DNA of 64,000 nt from Salifodinibacter halophilus (lineage in GTDB: Bacteria > Pseudomonadota > Gammaproteobacteria > Nevskiales > Salinisphaeraceae). The translations under genes and the position numbers were made by a program. The DNA lies in assembly GCA_012999515.1 (NCBI GenBank), contig JABEEB010000001.1, forward strand, positions 372,001 through 436,000, written 5' to 3'. The notes under the pieces are model-generated. The model was given only the letters and a program-made list of their open reading frames with translations. It did not search any database and was not told where the DNA came from. Numbering within the stretch: position 1 is the stretch's first letter; each line of letters starts with the position of its first letter. Below are positions 55,849-64,000 of this stretch, piece after piece.

Positions 55849-57126
55849 TCAGGCGCGTACGACGTTTGGCGCGTGTTCGGATAGACGGGCCCGGGTATCG
55901 ACGACTAGATCGGCGTTAGCCGCAATCGCCGCGTAGTCGAACGCGTCGTGGTCGGTAACGATGACTACGCAGTCCTGTGCGGCCAGATGTTCGGGCGTCG
56001 CATCGATACTGGAAAGATCGAACTGATAGGCGCGCATGGGCGCGAATGTCGGGATGTGCGGATCGCTGTAGGCCAATTCGGCACCGCGCTTGGATAATTC
56101 CGACATGATCTTGGCAGCCGGTGTTTCCCGCATGTCGTCGATGTTCTTTTTGTAGGCTAGGCCGAGTATAAGGATGCGGCTGCCGCGTACTGCTTTGTAG
56201 CGATCATTCAATGCCGCGGCAATCTTGTCGACCACGTACAACGGCATAGCGTGATTGATTTGTCCGGCGACTTCGGTCAAGCGTGTGTCGACACCATACG
56301 CGCGCGCTTTCCAAGTCAGGTAGAACGGGTCGATTGGAATGCAGTGCCCACCCAGGCCGGGACCGGGACGATAGGGGGTAAAACCGAACGGCTTGGTGGC
56401 GGCCGCAGTGATTACTTCGTGGATGTCGATAGCCATGGCGTCGGCGACGACTTTCATTTCGTTGACCAACCCGATATTCACGGCGCGGTGGATGTTTTCC
56501 AACAGTTTGGTCATTTCCGCCGCTCGTGCCGACGACACGGGGACGACCCGATCAATCATCTGTTCGTAGAATGCGATACCCCGCTCGCGACAGAAGGGCG
56601 TGATGCCGCCGAGGACCTTCGGGATCGCGCGGGTGGTGCACTGTTCGTTGCCGGGGTCGGCGCGTTCCGGACAAAACACGAGTGCGATATCGCGGCCTAC
56701 GACGAGCTCGTGCCGCTCGATAATCGGCGCTACGGCTTCTTCGGTCGTGCCGGGGTAGCTCGTACTTTCGAGTGCGACCAACTGGCCCGCCCGAAGACGG
56801 GGCGCGATCGCTTCCATTGAGCTGGTTAAAAACGACAGATCGGGTGTCTGCTGCTCGTCCAGCGGTGTCGGCACGCAGAGTATGACGGCATCCACAGTGG
56901 TCAGCCGTGCATAATCACCAGTCGCTTCAAACGCGCGCTCGGGCAACCGCGCAATACGTTCGCTATCCAGATGCTGTAGATATGAGCGACCGCTGTTTAG
57001 CGCCTGGACTTTGGTTGGGTCGGTATCCAGTCCGATGACGCCCAAGCCAGAATCGATACATTGAAGCACGAGCGGCAGGCCGACGTAGCCCAGTCCGACG
57101 ATGGCAACAGTCTGTGAATTTGCCAT
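55849..57126 (-). CDS. Nucleotide-sugar dehydrogenase (UDP-GlcNAc/UDP-Glc 6-dehydrogenase type)
   Basis: NAD-dependent four-electron dehydrogenase that makes a UDP-uronic acid for surface polysaccharide. The Rossmann motif VGLGYVGLPLV is at the N-terminus. AEMTKLLENIHRAVNIGLVN holds the central-domain residues, and the catalytic Cys is near 260 in GPGLGGHCIPIDPFYL. ILGLAYKKNIDDMRETPA begins the C-domain. The insert and DPFYL form resemble WbpA/TviB (UDP-GlcNAc) rather than UDP-glucose enzymes, but this is not certain. Length 425. It is downstream of argH, separated by 183 bp and a hairpin. No polysaccharide cluster is adjacent. Confidence 0.88.
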   Translation of the reverse strand: MANSQTVAIVGLGYVGLPLVLQCIDSGLGVIGLDTDPTKVQALNSGRSYLQHLDSERIARLPERAFEATGDYARLTTVDAVILCVPTPLDEQQTPDLSFLTSSMEAIAPRLRAGQLVALESTSYPGTTEEAVAPIIERHELVVGRDIALVFCPERADPGNEQCTTRAIPKVLGGITPFCRERGIAFYEQMIDRVVPVSSARAAEMTKLLENIHRAVNIGLVNEMKVVADAMAIDIHEVITAAATKPFGFTPYRPGPGLGGHCIPIDPFYLTWKARAYGVDTRLTEVAGQINHAMPLYVVDKIAAALNDRYKAVRGSRILILGLAYKKNIDDMRETPAAKIMSELSKRGAELAYSDPHIPTFAPMRAYQFDLSSIDATPEHLAAQDCVVIVTDHDAFDYAAIAANADLVVDTRARLSEHAPNVVRA

Positions 57127-57228
57127 TCAGTGCGCGACTCGCGAGGGGGAACCGACAATGAATTCTGCCACAGGGGCACCCAGTGGACCGTCGCCCGACG
57201 ACACTAATGCTGAAAACGCTTGGCGATT

Positions 57229-57260
57229 AGCTGCCTGGTTCGGCCATCATCCAGGCAGCT
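57229..57260 (-). terminator. Perfect 10-bp hairpin after argH
   Basis: AGCTGCCTGG and CCAGGCAGCT with a 12-nt loop lie between the argH stop and the dehydrogenase start, both on the minus strand. It may end the argH message, but there is no T-run. Confidence 0.45.
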
Positions 57261-57309
57261 CGCTAACACTACATATGGAATGGCGTGCTATGACTGTATG
57301 GCGCCAGCA

Positions 57310-58716
57310 TCAAACGACTTTGTCGCAATTGGCAGCCGGCAAGCGCTCGCGTGCGCGACCGGCGGCGGCTAGCACTTGGTTTGGTGCGGTACCGCCGATG
57401 TGATCGCGCGCGGCAACCGAGCCTTCAAGGGTTAGCACTTCGAAAACGTCATCGGTGATTGTCGGCGAGAACTGCTGCAGGGTCGTCAGCGCCAGATCGG
57501 CCAGATCACTTTCGGCCGAGATCGCGTGTGCGACAGCGTTGCCAACGATTCGGTGGGCATCGCGAAACGCCACGCCCTTGCGCACCAGATAGTCGGCCAG
57601 ATCCGTGGCGGTGGCGTAGCCGCGCTGTGCCGCGAGTCGGCAGTTGTCGGCGTTGATCTGAACGTTGGCCAGCATATCGTTGAATACTAAGACCGAGTCG
57701 TGAACAGTGTCGACGAGATCGAAAAGCGGCTGTTTGTCTTCTTGATTATCACGGTTGTAAGCCAGTGGCTGGCCCTTCGACGCGGTCAGTAGCGCTGTTA
57801 GATGGCCGTTGGCGCGCCCAGTTTTGCCGCGGATGAGCTCGGCGATGTCCGGGTTTTTCTTCTGCGGCATGATCGACGAGCCGGTGCAGTAAGCGTCGGG
57901 CAATTCAATGAAACCGCAGGCCGGGGCGACCCACATAACGATTTCTTCAGCAGCGCGCGACAAGTGCGTCATGACTAGGCTCGCTACGCTGGCAAATTCG
58001 ACTGCGAAATCACGATCGGAGACCGCATCCAGCGAATTGTCGATGACGTCGGCGAATCCGAGTTCGTCGGCAACCATGCGACGGTCGATGGCGAACGTTG
58101 TCCCGGCCAGTGCGGCGGATCCTAGCGGTAGGCGGTTCACGCGGCCGCGAACGTCGGCCAGGCGTTCGCTGTCACGCGCGAGCATGGCTTCCCAGGCCAG
58201 CATGTGGTGCCCGAACGTGACCGGTTGTGCAACCTGCAAATGCGTCAATCCCGGCAGAATCGTGTGCGCTTCGCGCTCGGCGAGCTCGATCAGTGTTCGC
58301 CGGAGCGCGTCCAGATTGTCGACGAGTTCGTCGATCGCGTCGCGCAGCCACAGACGGACGTCGGTGGCGATCTGGTCGTTGCGTGAGCGCGCCGTATGCA
58401 GTTTCTTGCCGAGTTCGCCGATCTCGTCGGTTAACGCCGACTCGATGTTCATGTGCACATCTTCGAGTTCGATGTGCCATTCGAAATCGTCATGCTCGAT
58501 GCGCTCGCGGATACGCGCGAGGCCGGCCGCTATCGATTCGAACTCATCGTCGCCGAGCACGCCGATCTTGGCGAGCATCCGCGCGTGAGCGATAGATCCG
58601 CGGATATCGGCTTCGGCGAGCCGCTGGTCGAAACTGACCGATTCGGTGAAGGCTTGAACGCGGCGCGCCGGCGCACTGGCAAAACGTCCGCCCCAGGTTT
58701 TTTGGTTTCGGGTCAT
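57310..58716 (-). CDS. argH: Argininosuccinate lyase
   Basis: Last step of arginine synthesis: argininosuccinate to arginine and fumarate. The fumarase-superfamily signature [12 protein letters not shown] (near 278-289) includes the catalytic Ser loop. The N-terminal [20 protein letters not shown] and [22 protein letters not shown] are ArgH-specific. Length 468 is typical. It is divergent from hemC, an arrangement also known in Pseudomonas. Confidence 0.97.
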   Translation of the reverse strand: MTRNQKTWGGRFASAPARRVQAFTESVSFDQRLAEADIRGSIAHARMLAKIGVLGDDEFESIAAGLARIRERIEHDDFEWHIELEDVHMNIESALTDEIGELGKKLHTARSRNDQIATDVRLWLRDAIDELVDNLDALRRTLIELAEREAHTILPGLTHLQVAQPVTFGHHMLAWEAMLARDSERLADVRGRVNRLPLGSAALAGTTFAIDRRMVADELGFADVIDNSLDAVSDRDFAVEFASVASLVMTHLSRAAEEIVMWVAPACGFIELPDAYCTGSSIMPQKKNPDIAELIRGKTGRANGHLTALLTASKGQPLAYNRDNQEDKQPLFDLVDTVHDSVLVFNDMLANVQINADNCRLAAQRGYATATDLADYLVRKGVAFRDAHRIVGNAVAHAISAESDLADLALTTLQQFSPTITDDVFEVLTLEGSVAARDHIGGTAPNQVLAAAGRARERLPAANCDKVV

Positions 58717-58827
58717 GCGTTCGGAGTGTAGCTTATGGCTTGATATGTCCCCGATTTTAGCAATTGGATATATCGGCGGTCGGCTTTGGTCTCGGCATTA
58801 TCCATACGCCACGTTACAGTAGGACGA

Positions 58828-59748
58828 ATGCAACGGACACTGCGTATCGCGACGCGCCAGTCGCAGTTGGCTCGCTGGCAGGCCGAACTGGTCCAGCAAC
58901 GTCTCCAGACTGCCTGGCCAGACCTGGCTGTGGAATTGGTCGGTTTGAGCACCCAGGGCGACCGGGTCAGTGATCGGCCACTGGCTGAAGTCGGCGGTAA
59001 GGGCTTGTTCTTGAGCGAGTTGGAAGCCGCGCTCGAAAACGGTGATGCCGATATCGCAGTGCACTCGATGAAGGATGTGCCGGCCGAAATCCCGGCCGAT
59101 ATGGCGTTGCCGGTTGTTCTGGCGCCGGCCAGTCCGCTCGATGCGTTTGTCTCCAACCACTACGCAACGCCAGCCGATCTGCCGGCTGGTAGCCTCATCG
59201 GCACCGCCAGTCCACGGCGACAGGCATTGTTTCGACAATTGCGGCCAGATATACGTGTCGATTTCGTGCGCGGCAATGTCCAGACACGCTTGGCCAAACT
59301 GGACGGCGGTGATTTCGATGCGATTGTTCTGGCCTGTGCCGGACTCGATCGATTGGCGCTTGATAAGCGCATTCGGATGCGCTTGCCTCCGGAGCAATGC
59401 CTGCCAGCTGTGGGCCAGGGCGTTCTCGGCATCGAAATGCGTGCGGATGACAAACAAACCCTGGCACGGATTGAGCCGTTGGCGGAAAAAGATACCACGG
59501 TGCGGATTGACGCCGAGCGTGCGGTCGCGCGTCGACTTGGTGGCAACTGTCATCTACCGATCGCCGCGCACGGTGTCCATGATGGTCATCATTTAACGCT
59601 CCACGCCTGCGTGGCTGAGACTGATGGCACCCGTGTAGTCGCGGACCGGATCGATGGGCCGATAGCCGAAGCCGAAAATCTTGGGACCGAACTCGCAGAT
59701 CGGTTATTGGCCGCGGGCGCAGACGCGATCTTGCAACGATTAGTGTGA
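58828..59748 (+). CDS. hemC: Porphobilinogen deaminase (hydroxymethylbilane synthase)
   Basis: Joins four porphobilinogens into hydroxymethylbilane. The start at 58828 (MQRTLRIATRQSQLARWQAE), preceded by AGGACGA, fits the family; the open frame to 58786 does not. DGDADIAVHSMKDVPAEIP-like sequence holds the catalytic Asp region (GDADIAVHSMKDVP), and RLGGNCHLPIAAH near 240 holds the Cys that binds the dipyrromethane cofactor. Length 306 is normal. The stop overlaps the hemD GTG. Confidence 0.96.
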   Translation: MQRTLRIATRQSQLARWQAELVQQRLQTAWPDLAVELVGLSTQGDRVSDRPLAEVGGKGLFLSELEAALENGDADIAVHSMKDVPAEIPADMALPVVLAPASPLDAFVSNHYATPADLPAGSLIGTASPRRQALFRQLRPDIRVDFVRGNVQTRLAKLDGGDFDAIVLACAGLDRLALDKRIRMRLPPEQCLPAVGQGVLGIEMRADDKQTLARIEPLAEKDTTVRIDAERAVARRLGGNCHLPIAAHGVHDGHHLTLHACVAETDGTRVVADRIDGPIAEAENLGTELADRLLAAGADAILQRLV

Positions 59749-60506
59749 ATCGACACCTAGCCGATCGACGTGTGTGGCTGACGCGGCCGGCGGGCCAGAA
59801 CGCACATTGGGCGAATGCGTTAACCGAAGCCGGCGCGATGGTGCACTGTCAGCCATTGCTGACTATCGACCAGCCGATCGACCCTGCTGCGGCGGTTGAT
59901 GCGCTCGAACGTGCCGAGTCGGCGGATTGGGTTATCGCCAGCTCGACCAATGCCATCGACCGAGCGCTGAGTCTGAGGCCCGATTTCGCCCCGCGCGGAC
60001 AGTTCGTCGCCGTAGGGACGGCAACCGCGGCCGCGTTCGAGCGCGCCTTCGGCCGGCGTGCAGTTTATCCTGAACGCTTCGACGCCGATGCGTTGCTCGC
60101 ATTGCCCGAGTTGGCCGAGATCGCCGGCCGACGAATCGCGATTTTAGCCGGCGAGGGTGGCCGCACCGTGTTAAAAGACCAATTAACGGCGCGCGCTGCC
60201 ATTGTCGACAAGATCGCGACGTATCGACGTGTCGCATGTGATCTATCGCGAGCACTTGTCACCGAACTCGTCGAATGGTCCCACGCGGTCGTGGTAACCA
60301 GCGGTGACTCACTTGCCAATCTCTGTCGTCTGCTGGACTTGGCGGATATCGAGCGTGATCGCCTGCCGGAACTGGTTCTGCCGAGCCAGCGCGCGAAATC
60401 CCGAATCGATCCGCGTAGAGTGTCGATGACAAAATGTCGTGTGCTGGAGCGTATGGATGCCGAGTCACTGCTGGCCGCACTTGCTAATCCAAGCCACGGC
60501 CATTAA
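59745..60506 (+). CDS. hemD: Uroporphyrinogen-III synthase
   Basis: Cyclises hydroxymethylbilane with D-ring inversion. The family is weakly conserved. Support comes from RRVWLTRPAGQNAHWANALTE at the N-terminus, ADWVIASSTNAIDRAL, FVAVGTATAAAFE and the VVVTSGDSLANLCRLL segment, plus position after hemC. The start is GTG, overlapping the hemC stop by four bases. Length 253 is typical. Confidence 0.92.
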   Translation: MNRHLADRRVWLTRPAGQNAHWANALTEAGAMVHCQPLLTIDQPIDPAAAVDALERAESADWVIASSTNAIDRALSLRPDFAPRGQFVAVGTATAAAFERAFGRRAVYPERFDADALLALPELAEIAGRRIAILAGEGGRTVLKDQLTARAAIVDKIATYRRVACDLSRALVTELVEWSHAVVVTSGDSLANLCRLLDLADIERDRLPELVLPSQRAKSRIDPRRVSMTKCRVLERMDAESLLAALANPSHGH

Positions 60507-60542
60507 CAATAGTAGGCCGATCAAGCTTCTGGATCATCCTGG

Positions 60543-62030
60543 ATGAACAATCAGAAAAAGGACGCCGATCCGGGCGGTTCTAACCGCGAACGGGACACGG
60601 GTGAGGCGTCCGAGCAACCAGCCGAATCGAACCTGGCCGATAAACAAGGCACTAAGGATACAAGCAGCGTGTCGTCGGACCAGAAGCGGCAAAACACAAC
60701 CTCGAATGAAAACTCGGGCTCGGATACGGGCCACGATCGGGCGGCGGCTGCCGAACAAGCCAATGGCGCGGCAACAGCTGGCCGGGACACCACGCCTGAT
60801 ACCAAATCCGCGAACAACACCGCTCACAACGAGCCGGCTGGCACCAAACGCTCGCCGAGTTCGTCAGCATCGTCGGATCGCCAGGCGTCCGGGCCGCCGC
60901 CCGGCAACCGTGCGGCCAAAGGTGGCAAAGGGAGTCGGCCACCGCGCGGTGCATGGTTGATCGCTGCATTGGCGCTGCTGCTGGCTGCCATCGCGCTGGG
61001 TCTTGGTATCTGGTTGACGTTTTTCGGTCGGGCGCAGATCAATGACCTCCGCGGGCAACATGGCTCGTTGAAAAACAACGTCGAGCAAACCGCTAACCGT
61101 GCTCGCCACCAAAACAAACAGGTCCACAAACGAATCGAGGCGGTGCAGACGGATTTGCGCGCCGTCAAAAAACGCAATCAAAGCCTGGCCGACAAGATAT
61201 CGGGGTCCAAGCGCAGTTGGCAGTTTCGCCGTATCCGGTCGCTTTTGCTGTCGGCTAATCACGCCGTTGAATTACGGCAGAATCCAAAAGCGGCACTCGC
61301 TGCACTCAAACTGGCCGATCAGCGTGTCGCAGCGCTGAGTGATCCGGATCTGCTCGGACTGCGCAAACAACTGACCCAAAATATGGGCGCCTTGCGTAGT
61401 GTTCCGATGCCCGACCGTGTCGGTATCGCACTCAAGCTTGCTGATGCCAGCAGTCGCATTGGTGACCTGCCGTTGGCGCGCGGAGTGCCGAAACGTTTTG
61501 TGAAATCTCAGGAACAGGCCGGTGACACCGCCAGCGCGACCGAAAGATCCACGCAAAACGCCGGTCAAGATCAAACTTGGCTGGCTGGCTTCAAGGCCGC
61601 TGGCAAACGTGCTGTCGATACTGTCGTGGACTCGATTGGCCGCTTAGTGACGGTTCGCCGCAGTGATACACCGCCGCCACAATTGATGCCACCGGACCGC
61701 GCGGCCTATCTGGTACAAAATATCGTTCTGGATTTACAAAACGCTCAAAAAGCCATCCTGGACCGGCATCCGCAACTTTATAAAAAGAATCTGGCTTCAG
61801 CACAGAAATGGCTCCGGCAATATTTCGACACCGATGATTCCGAGGTCGCCGGTCTGCTGGAGGAATTCAAGGAACTGCGCGATCAAAATGTTCGGCAAAC
61901 AATGCCGGATATTTCAGGAAGCCTGAAAACCATCAACAAATTAATTGATCAACAAGCCTCGGCGCACGGTTCTATGGATCAGCGGGCAAGTCAGTCGACT
62001 GACGCCGCGGACACGGCAGTGGGGCAGTAG
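60543..62030 (+). CDS. hemX: HemX-family membrane protein of the heme operon
   Basis: A membrane-anchored protein long annotated as a uroporphyrinogen methyltransferase, but without methyltransferase motifs; its role in heme synthesis is unclear. A 130-residue low-complexity N-terminus (rich in N, T, S, D, A, K) is followed by one membrane helix at about 136-160 (WLIAALALLLAAIALGLGIW). A coiled-coil (QTANRARHQNKQVHKRIEAV) and a helical domain follow, including WQFRRIRSLLLSANHAVELR. The N-terminal tail is long for the family. It lies between hemD and hemY. Confidence 0.9.
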   Translation: MNNQKKDADPGGSNRERDTGEASEQPAESNLADKQGTKDTSSVSSDQKRQNTTSNENSGSDTGHDRAAAAEQANGAATAGRDTTPDTKSANNTAHNEPAGTKRSPSSSASSDRQASGPPPGNRAAKGGKGSRPPRGAWLIAALALLLAAIALGLGIWLTFFGRAQINDLRGQHGSLKNNVEQTANRARHQNKQVHKRIEAVQTDLRAVKKRNQSLADKISGSKRSWQFRRIRSLLLSANHAVELRQNPKAALAALKLADQRVAALSDPDLLGLRKQLTQNMGALRSVPMPDRVGIALKLADASSRIGDLPLARGVPKRFVKSQEQAGDTASATERSTQNAGQDQTWLAGFKAAGKRAVDTVVDSIGRLVTVRRSDTPPPQLMPPDRAAYLVQNIVLDLQNAQKAILDRHPQLYKKNLASAQKWLRQYFDTDDSEVAGLLEEFKELRDQNVRQTMPDISGSLKTINKLIDQQASAHGSMDQRASQSTDAADTAVGQ

Positions 62031-62032
62031 TC

Positions 62033-63214
62033 GTGCGGCGCGCCGTAGTAACCTTCTGTGTTTTTCTGCTGCTGGGCATTGCCGTTGCGGTCATTTTTCA
62101 CGACCAACGTGGCCAACTCCTGATCACGTTTGGCGCATGGCGCATACAGACCAGCCTGGCTTTCGCTGTAATCGCGTTGATTGTTGTGAGCTGGCTCGCC
62201 CTGGTCATCCTGCGCGCAATTGTCAGCGGCGTTTTATTACCCGCACGCGTCAGTCGTGGATTGGCCGCTCGACGTGATACACGCCAATACACGGGGTTAA
62301 TGGACGGCTTAGGTCGTTTCACTGAGCAACGCTGGCGCGCAGCTGAAACCCAGCTCAAACGGGTCGACAATAAGGGGGCGTTGGGCGCTATAGCACGTCT
62401 CGGTGCCGCGTGCAGCGCGGCCTATCAGGGTCGTGAAGCGGCTTGTGCGCAATACTTGGACGATGCCCGATACGCGCAAAGCCTCAGCGAACTTGCCGTG
62501 GAGCTGACCACGGCCGAATTGGCGGTTTACGCGGGCAGGCATGCGGACGCAGTCGAGCATCTGAGGCGGTTGCGCGCCACTGCGCCTCATCATCCGCGCG
62601 TGCTAACCCTGTACGCGGAACAACTGCATTGCACCGAAAATTACGATGAATTGCGCGGTGTGCTGCACGACGTCGAAAAATACGGCGAGCTGGGTGACGA
62701 ACGTGCGCTGGAGCTCAGCCGGGCGGCCTGGTCGGCTGCGCTGACCCACAATGCCAAGCACGCCGAGGATCTGATCAGTACTTGGTCACGTATGCCCAAA
62801 CGGCTGCAAAATGATGCGTCTATGGTCGAGTTCTATGTCGAGCGGTTGCGCTCGGTCAGCGCCGATCACGAAGCACGTCGCGCCGTGCGCAACTATCTCA
62901 ATCACCACTGGGCGGCAGCACTTGCCCGTCTCTATGGGCAACTGGCCGGTGATGACATTGATACCCGTCTTAGCGACACGGAGAAATGGCTGCGCCGTTA
63001 CGGCAACAAACCGGAGCTGCTCTTGGTTGCAGGCCGTTTATGCTTGCGCGCGAAGCTGTGGGGGCGGGCGCGCCATTACTTCGAACAGAGTCAGGAGCTA
63101 GAGGCGCGGAGCGACGTCCTGCTCGAGCTTGGCTCGTTGTACGAACAGATCGGCGAACCGGTCAACGCCCGGGCTGCTTATCGCAAGGGTTTGTCGCTGC
63201 AGGTCGCCGACTAA
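62033..63214 (+). CDS. hemY: HemY-family TPR membrane protein of the heme operon
   Basis: An inner-membrane protein of unknown biochemical role, conserved after hemX in gammaproteobacteria; not related to Bacillus HemY oxidase. Two N-terminal membrane helices (about 5-22 and 38-62) are followed by TPR-like helical pairs (GALGAIARLGAACSAAYQGR, AEQLHCTENYDELRGVLHDV, GSLYEQIGEPVNARAAYRKG). The GTG start comes two bases after the hemX stop. Length 393 is typical. Confidence 0.92.
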   Translation: MRRAVVTFCVFLLLGIAVAVIFHDQRGQLLITFGAWRIQTSLAFAVIALIVVSWLALVILRAIVSGVLLPARVSRGLAARRDTRQYTGLMDGLGRFTEQRWRAAETQLKRVDNKGALGAIARLGAACSAAYQGREAACAQYLDDARYAQSLSELAVELTTAELAVYAGRHADAVEHLRRLRATAPHHPRVLTLYAEQLHCTENYDELRGVLHDVEKYGELGDERALELSRAAWSAALTHNAKHAEDLISTWSRMPKRLQNDASMVEFYVERLRSVSADHEARRAVRNYLNHHWAAALARLYGQLAGDDIDTRLSDTEKWLRRYGNKPELLLVAGRLCLRAKLWGRARHYFEQSQELEARSDVLLELGSLYEQIGEPVNARAAYRKGLSLQVAD

Positions 63215-63256
63215 GCGCGTCGATCGCAGCCGCTTTGATCAACGACGAGCATCCAT

Positions 63257-64000
63257 ATCGCTAAACGTTGCCTGATTATCGGCTGTGGTGCGACGGGGCG
63301 ACGCATCGCAGCGCGCGCCGTTGCCTGCGGACTCGAAGTGGACGCAGTTGTCTCGAGCCCCGAAAGTGCGCCCAGGGCACGCGCGCTCGGTGCGACGGCG
63401 CACATCCACGATCTCGATATGGCTGATCTCGCGCTCGAGCGCCCTGATTATCTATTTTATTGCGCGCCGCCACCACGCACCGGTAACACCGACACACGCC
63501 TAGCCGGCGTTATCGATTGTCTGGATGGCAGCGAACGGCCGACAAATACGGTCTATATCAGCACTGCTGGTGTTTACGGCGATCGCCAAGGCGAGTGGGT
63601 CGACGAAGATAGCGCGCTGATGCCTGAGACCGGACGTGCCAAACGACGCGTGGATGCCGAGACCCAAATTCGGGACTTTGATTCGGCCGCGCGCATCTTG
63701 CGCGCACCGGGCATCTACGGTCCGGGACGTCTGCCCGTGGCGGCTGTCCGGTCCGGCGCCCCGATTCTGACCGATGCCGAAGCAGGTTGGCGCAACCGTA
63801 TTCATATTGATGATCTGGCCGCGGTTGCATGGCGGGCGAGTGCAGCCGACTGGCCGAGTGGTGCTGTCAATGTGAGCGACGGTCATCCGACGCCACTCGG
63901 CGCGTTTTATGACGAGCTTGCCGACATGCTGGGCGTGGCGCCGGTCCCACGTATCAGTTGGGCTGAGGCCCAGCAGCGTTACTCCGACACGCGGCTGTCT
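63257..64000 (+). CDS. NAD(P)-binding epimerase/SDR-family protein, cut by window edge, unusual start
   Basis: The frame reads CLIIGCGATGRRIAARAVAC (Rossmann), PDYLFYCAPPPRTGN, VYISTAGVYGDRQGEWVDE and RILRAPGIYGPGRLPV, then continues to the window edge. This is an extended SDR of the kind annotated as NAD-dependent epimerase/dehydratase. Between an upstream in-frame TGA (63234-63236) and the Rossmann motif there is no ATG, GTG or TTG. The best candidate is ATC at 63257, seven bases after GACGAG, giving an IAKRCLIIGCG start. A frameshift upstream is the alternative. The gene follows hemY by 42 bp. Its function is not known. Confidence 0.75.
   Translation, partial: MAKRCLIIGCGATGRRIAARAVACGLEVDAVVSSPESAPRARALGATAHIHDLDMADLALERPDYLFYCAPPPRTGNTDTRLAGVIDCLDGSERPTNTVYISTAGVYGDRQGEWVDEDSALMPETGRAKRRVDAETQIRDFDSAARILRAPGIYGPGRLPVAAVRSGAPILTDAEAGWRNRIHIDDLAAVAWRASAADWPSGAVNVSDGHPTPLGAFYDELADMLGVAPVPRISWAEAQQRYSDTRLS

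Overview
The window looks like a stretch of chromosome from a GC-rich gammaproteobacterium, probably a marine or halophilic one of the Salinisphaera type. The lineage is inferred from gene content and order (rne/rluC, yceD-rpmF-plsX, clpSA, recCBD, argH, hemCDXY); no marker gene was compared. About 40 protein genes and two tRNAs were identified. Most of the window is conserved housekeeping DNA, broken by three accessory or decaying patches.

Region 1 (1-1000) is the end of a mobile element. An open-ended tyrosine recombinase of foreign-looking composition is followed by a sequence like the 3' end of tmRNA/tRNA, fused directly to the last 26 codons of a low-molecular-weight phosphotyrosine phosphatase gene. 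The element appears to have entered a protein gene that resembles the end of ssrA. Region 2 (1.0-18.5 kb) holds rne (reverse), rluC, a HAD phosphatase, maf, yceD-rpmF-plsX, a possible cysteine-rich micro-ORF, clpS-clpA, a lone pilB, an ICMT-like methyltransferase, dsbB-rraA, uvrC-pgsA, tRNA-Gly and tRNA-Cys.

Region 3 (18.5-21.8 kb) is a graveyard: a shredded P4-type integrase beside tRNA-Cys, a solitary integron attC site attached to a small membrane-protein gene, an azlD gene, a frameshifted azlC, an unrecognised gene with an in-frame stop and a broken XRE-cupin regulator. Region 4 (22-26 kb) has a SulP transporter with a double universal-stress protein, then a gamma-butyrobetaine hydroxylase-like dioxygenase behind two adjacent perfect palindromes. 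Region 5 (26-35 kb) is the recC-recB-recD operon. Region 6 (35.5-39 kb) is a sugar-acid patch: gntK, gntP, uxuA. Region 7 (39.4-45.8 kb) encodes cytochrome bd/CIO oxidase (cydAB) and its assembly exporter (cydDC).

Region 8 (46-55 kb) is a nitrogen module. gltB-gltD is preceded by a sigma-54 promoter and an NtrC-type site, and converges on ntrC-ntrB. Regulator and target therefore sit side by side. Region 9 (55-64 kb) has a PEBP protein, a nucleotide-sugar dehydrogenase, argH, and hemC-hemD-hemX-hemY, ending in an SDR/epimerase cut by the window edge. Two genes here, ntrB and the terminal epimerase, have no ATG/GTG/TTG at the expected N-terminus. Each instead has an ATC codon 7 nt after a Shine-Dalgarno-like sequence.
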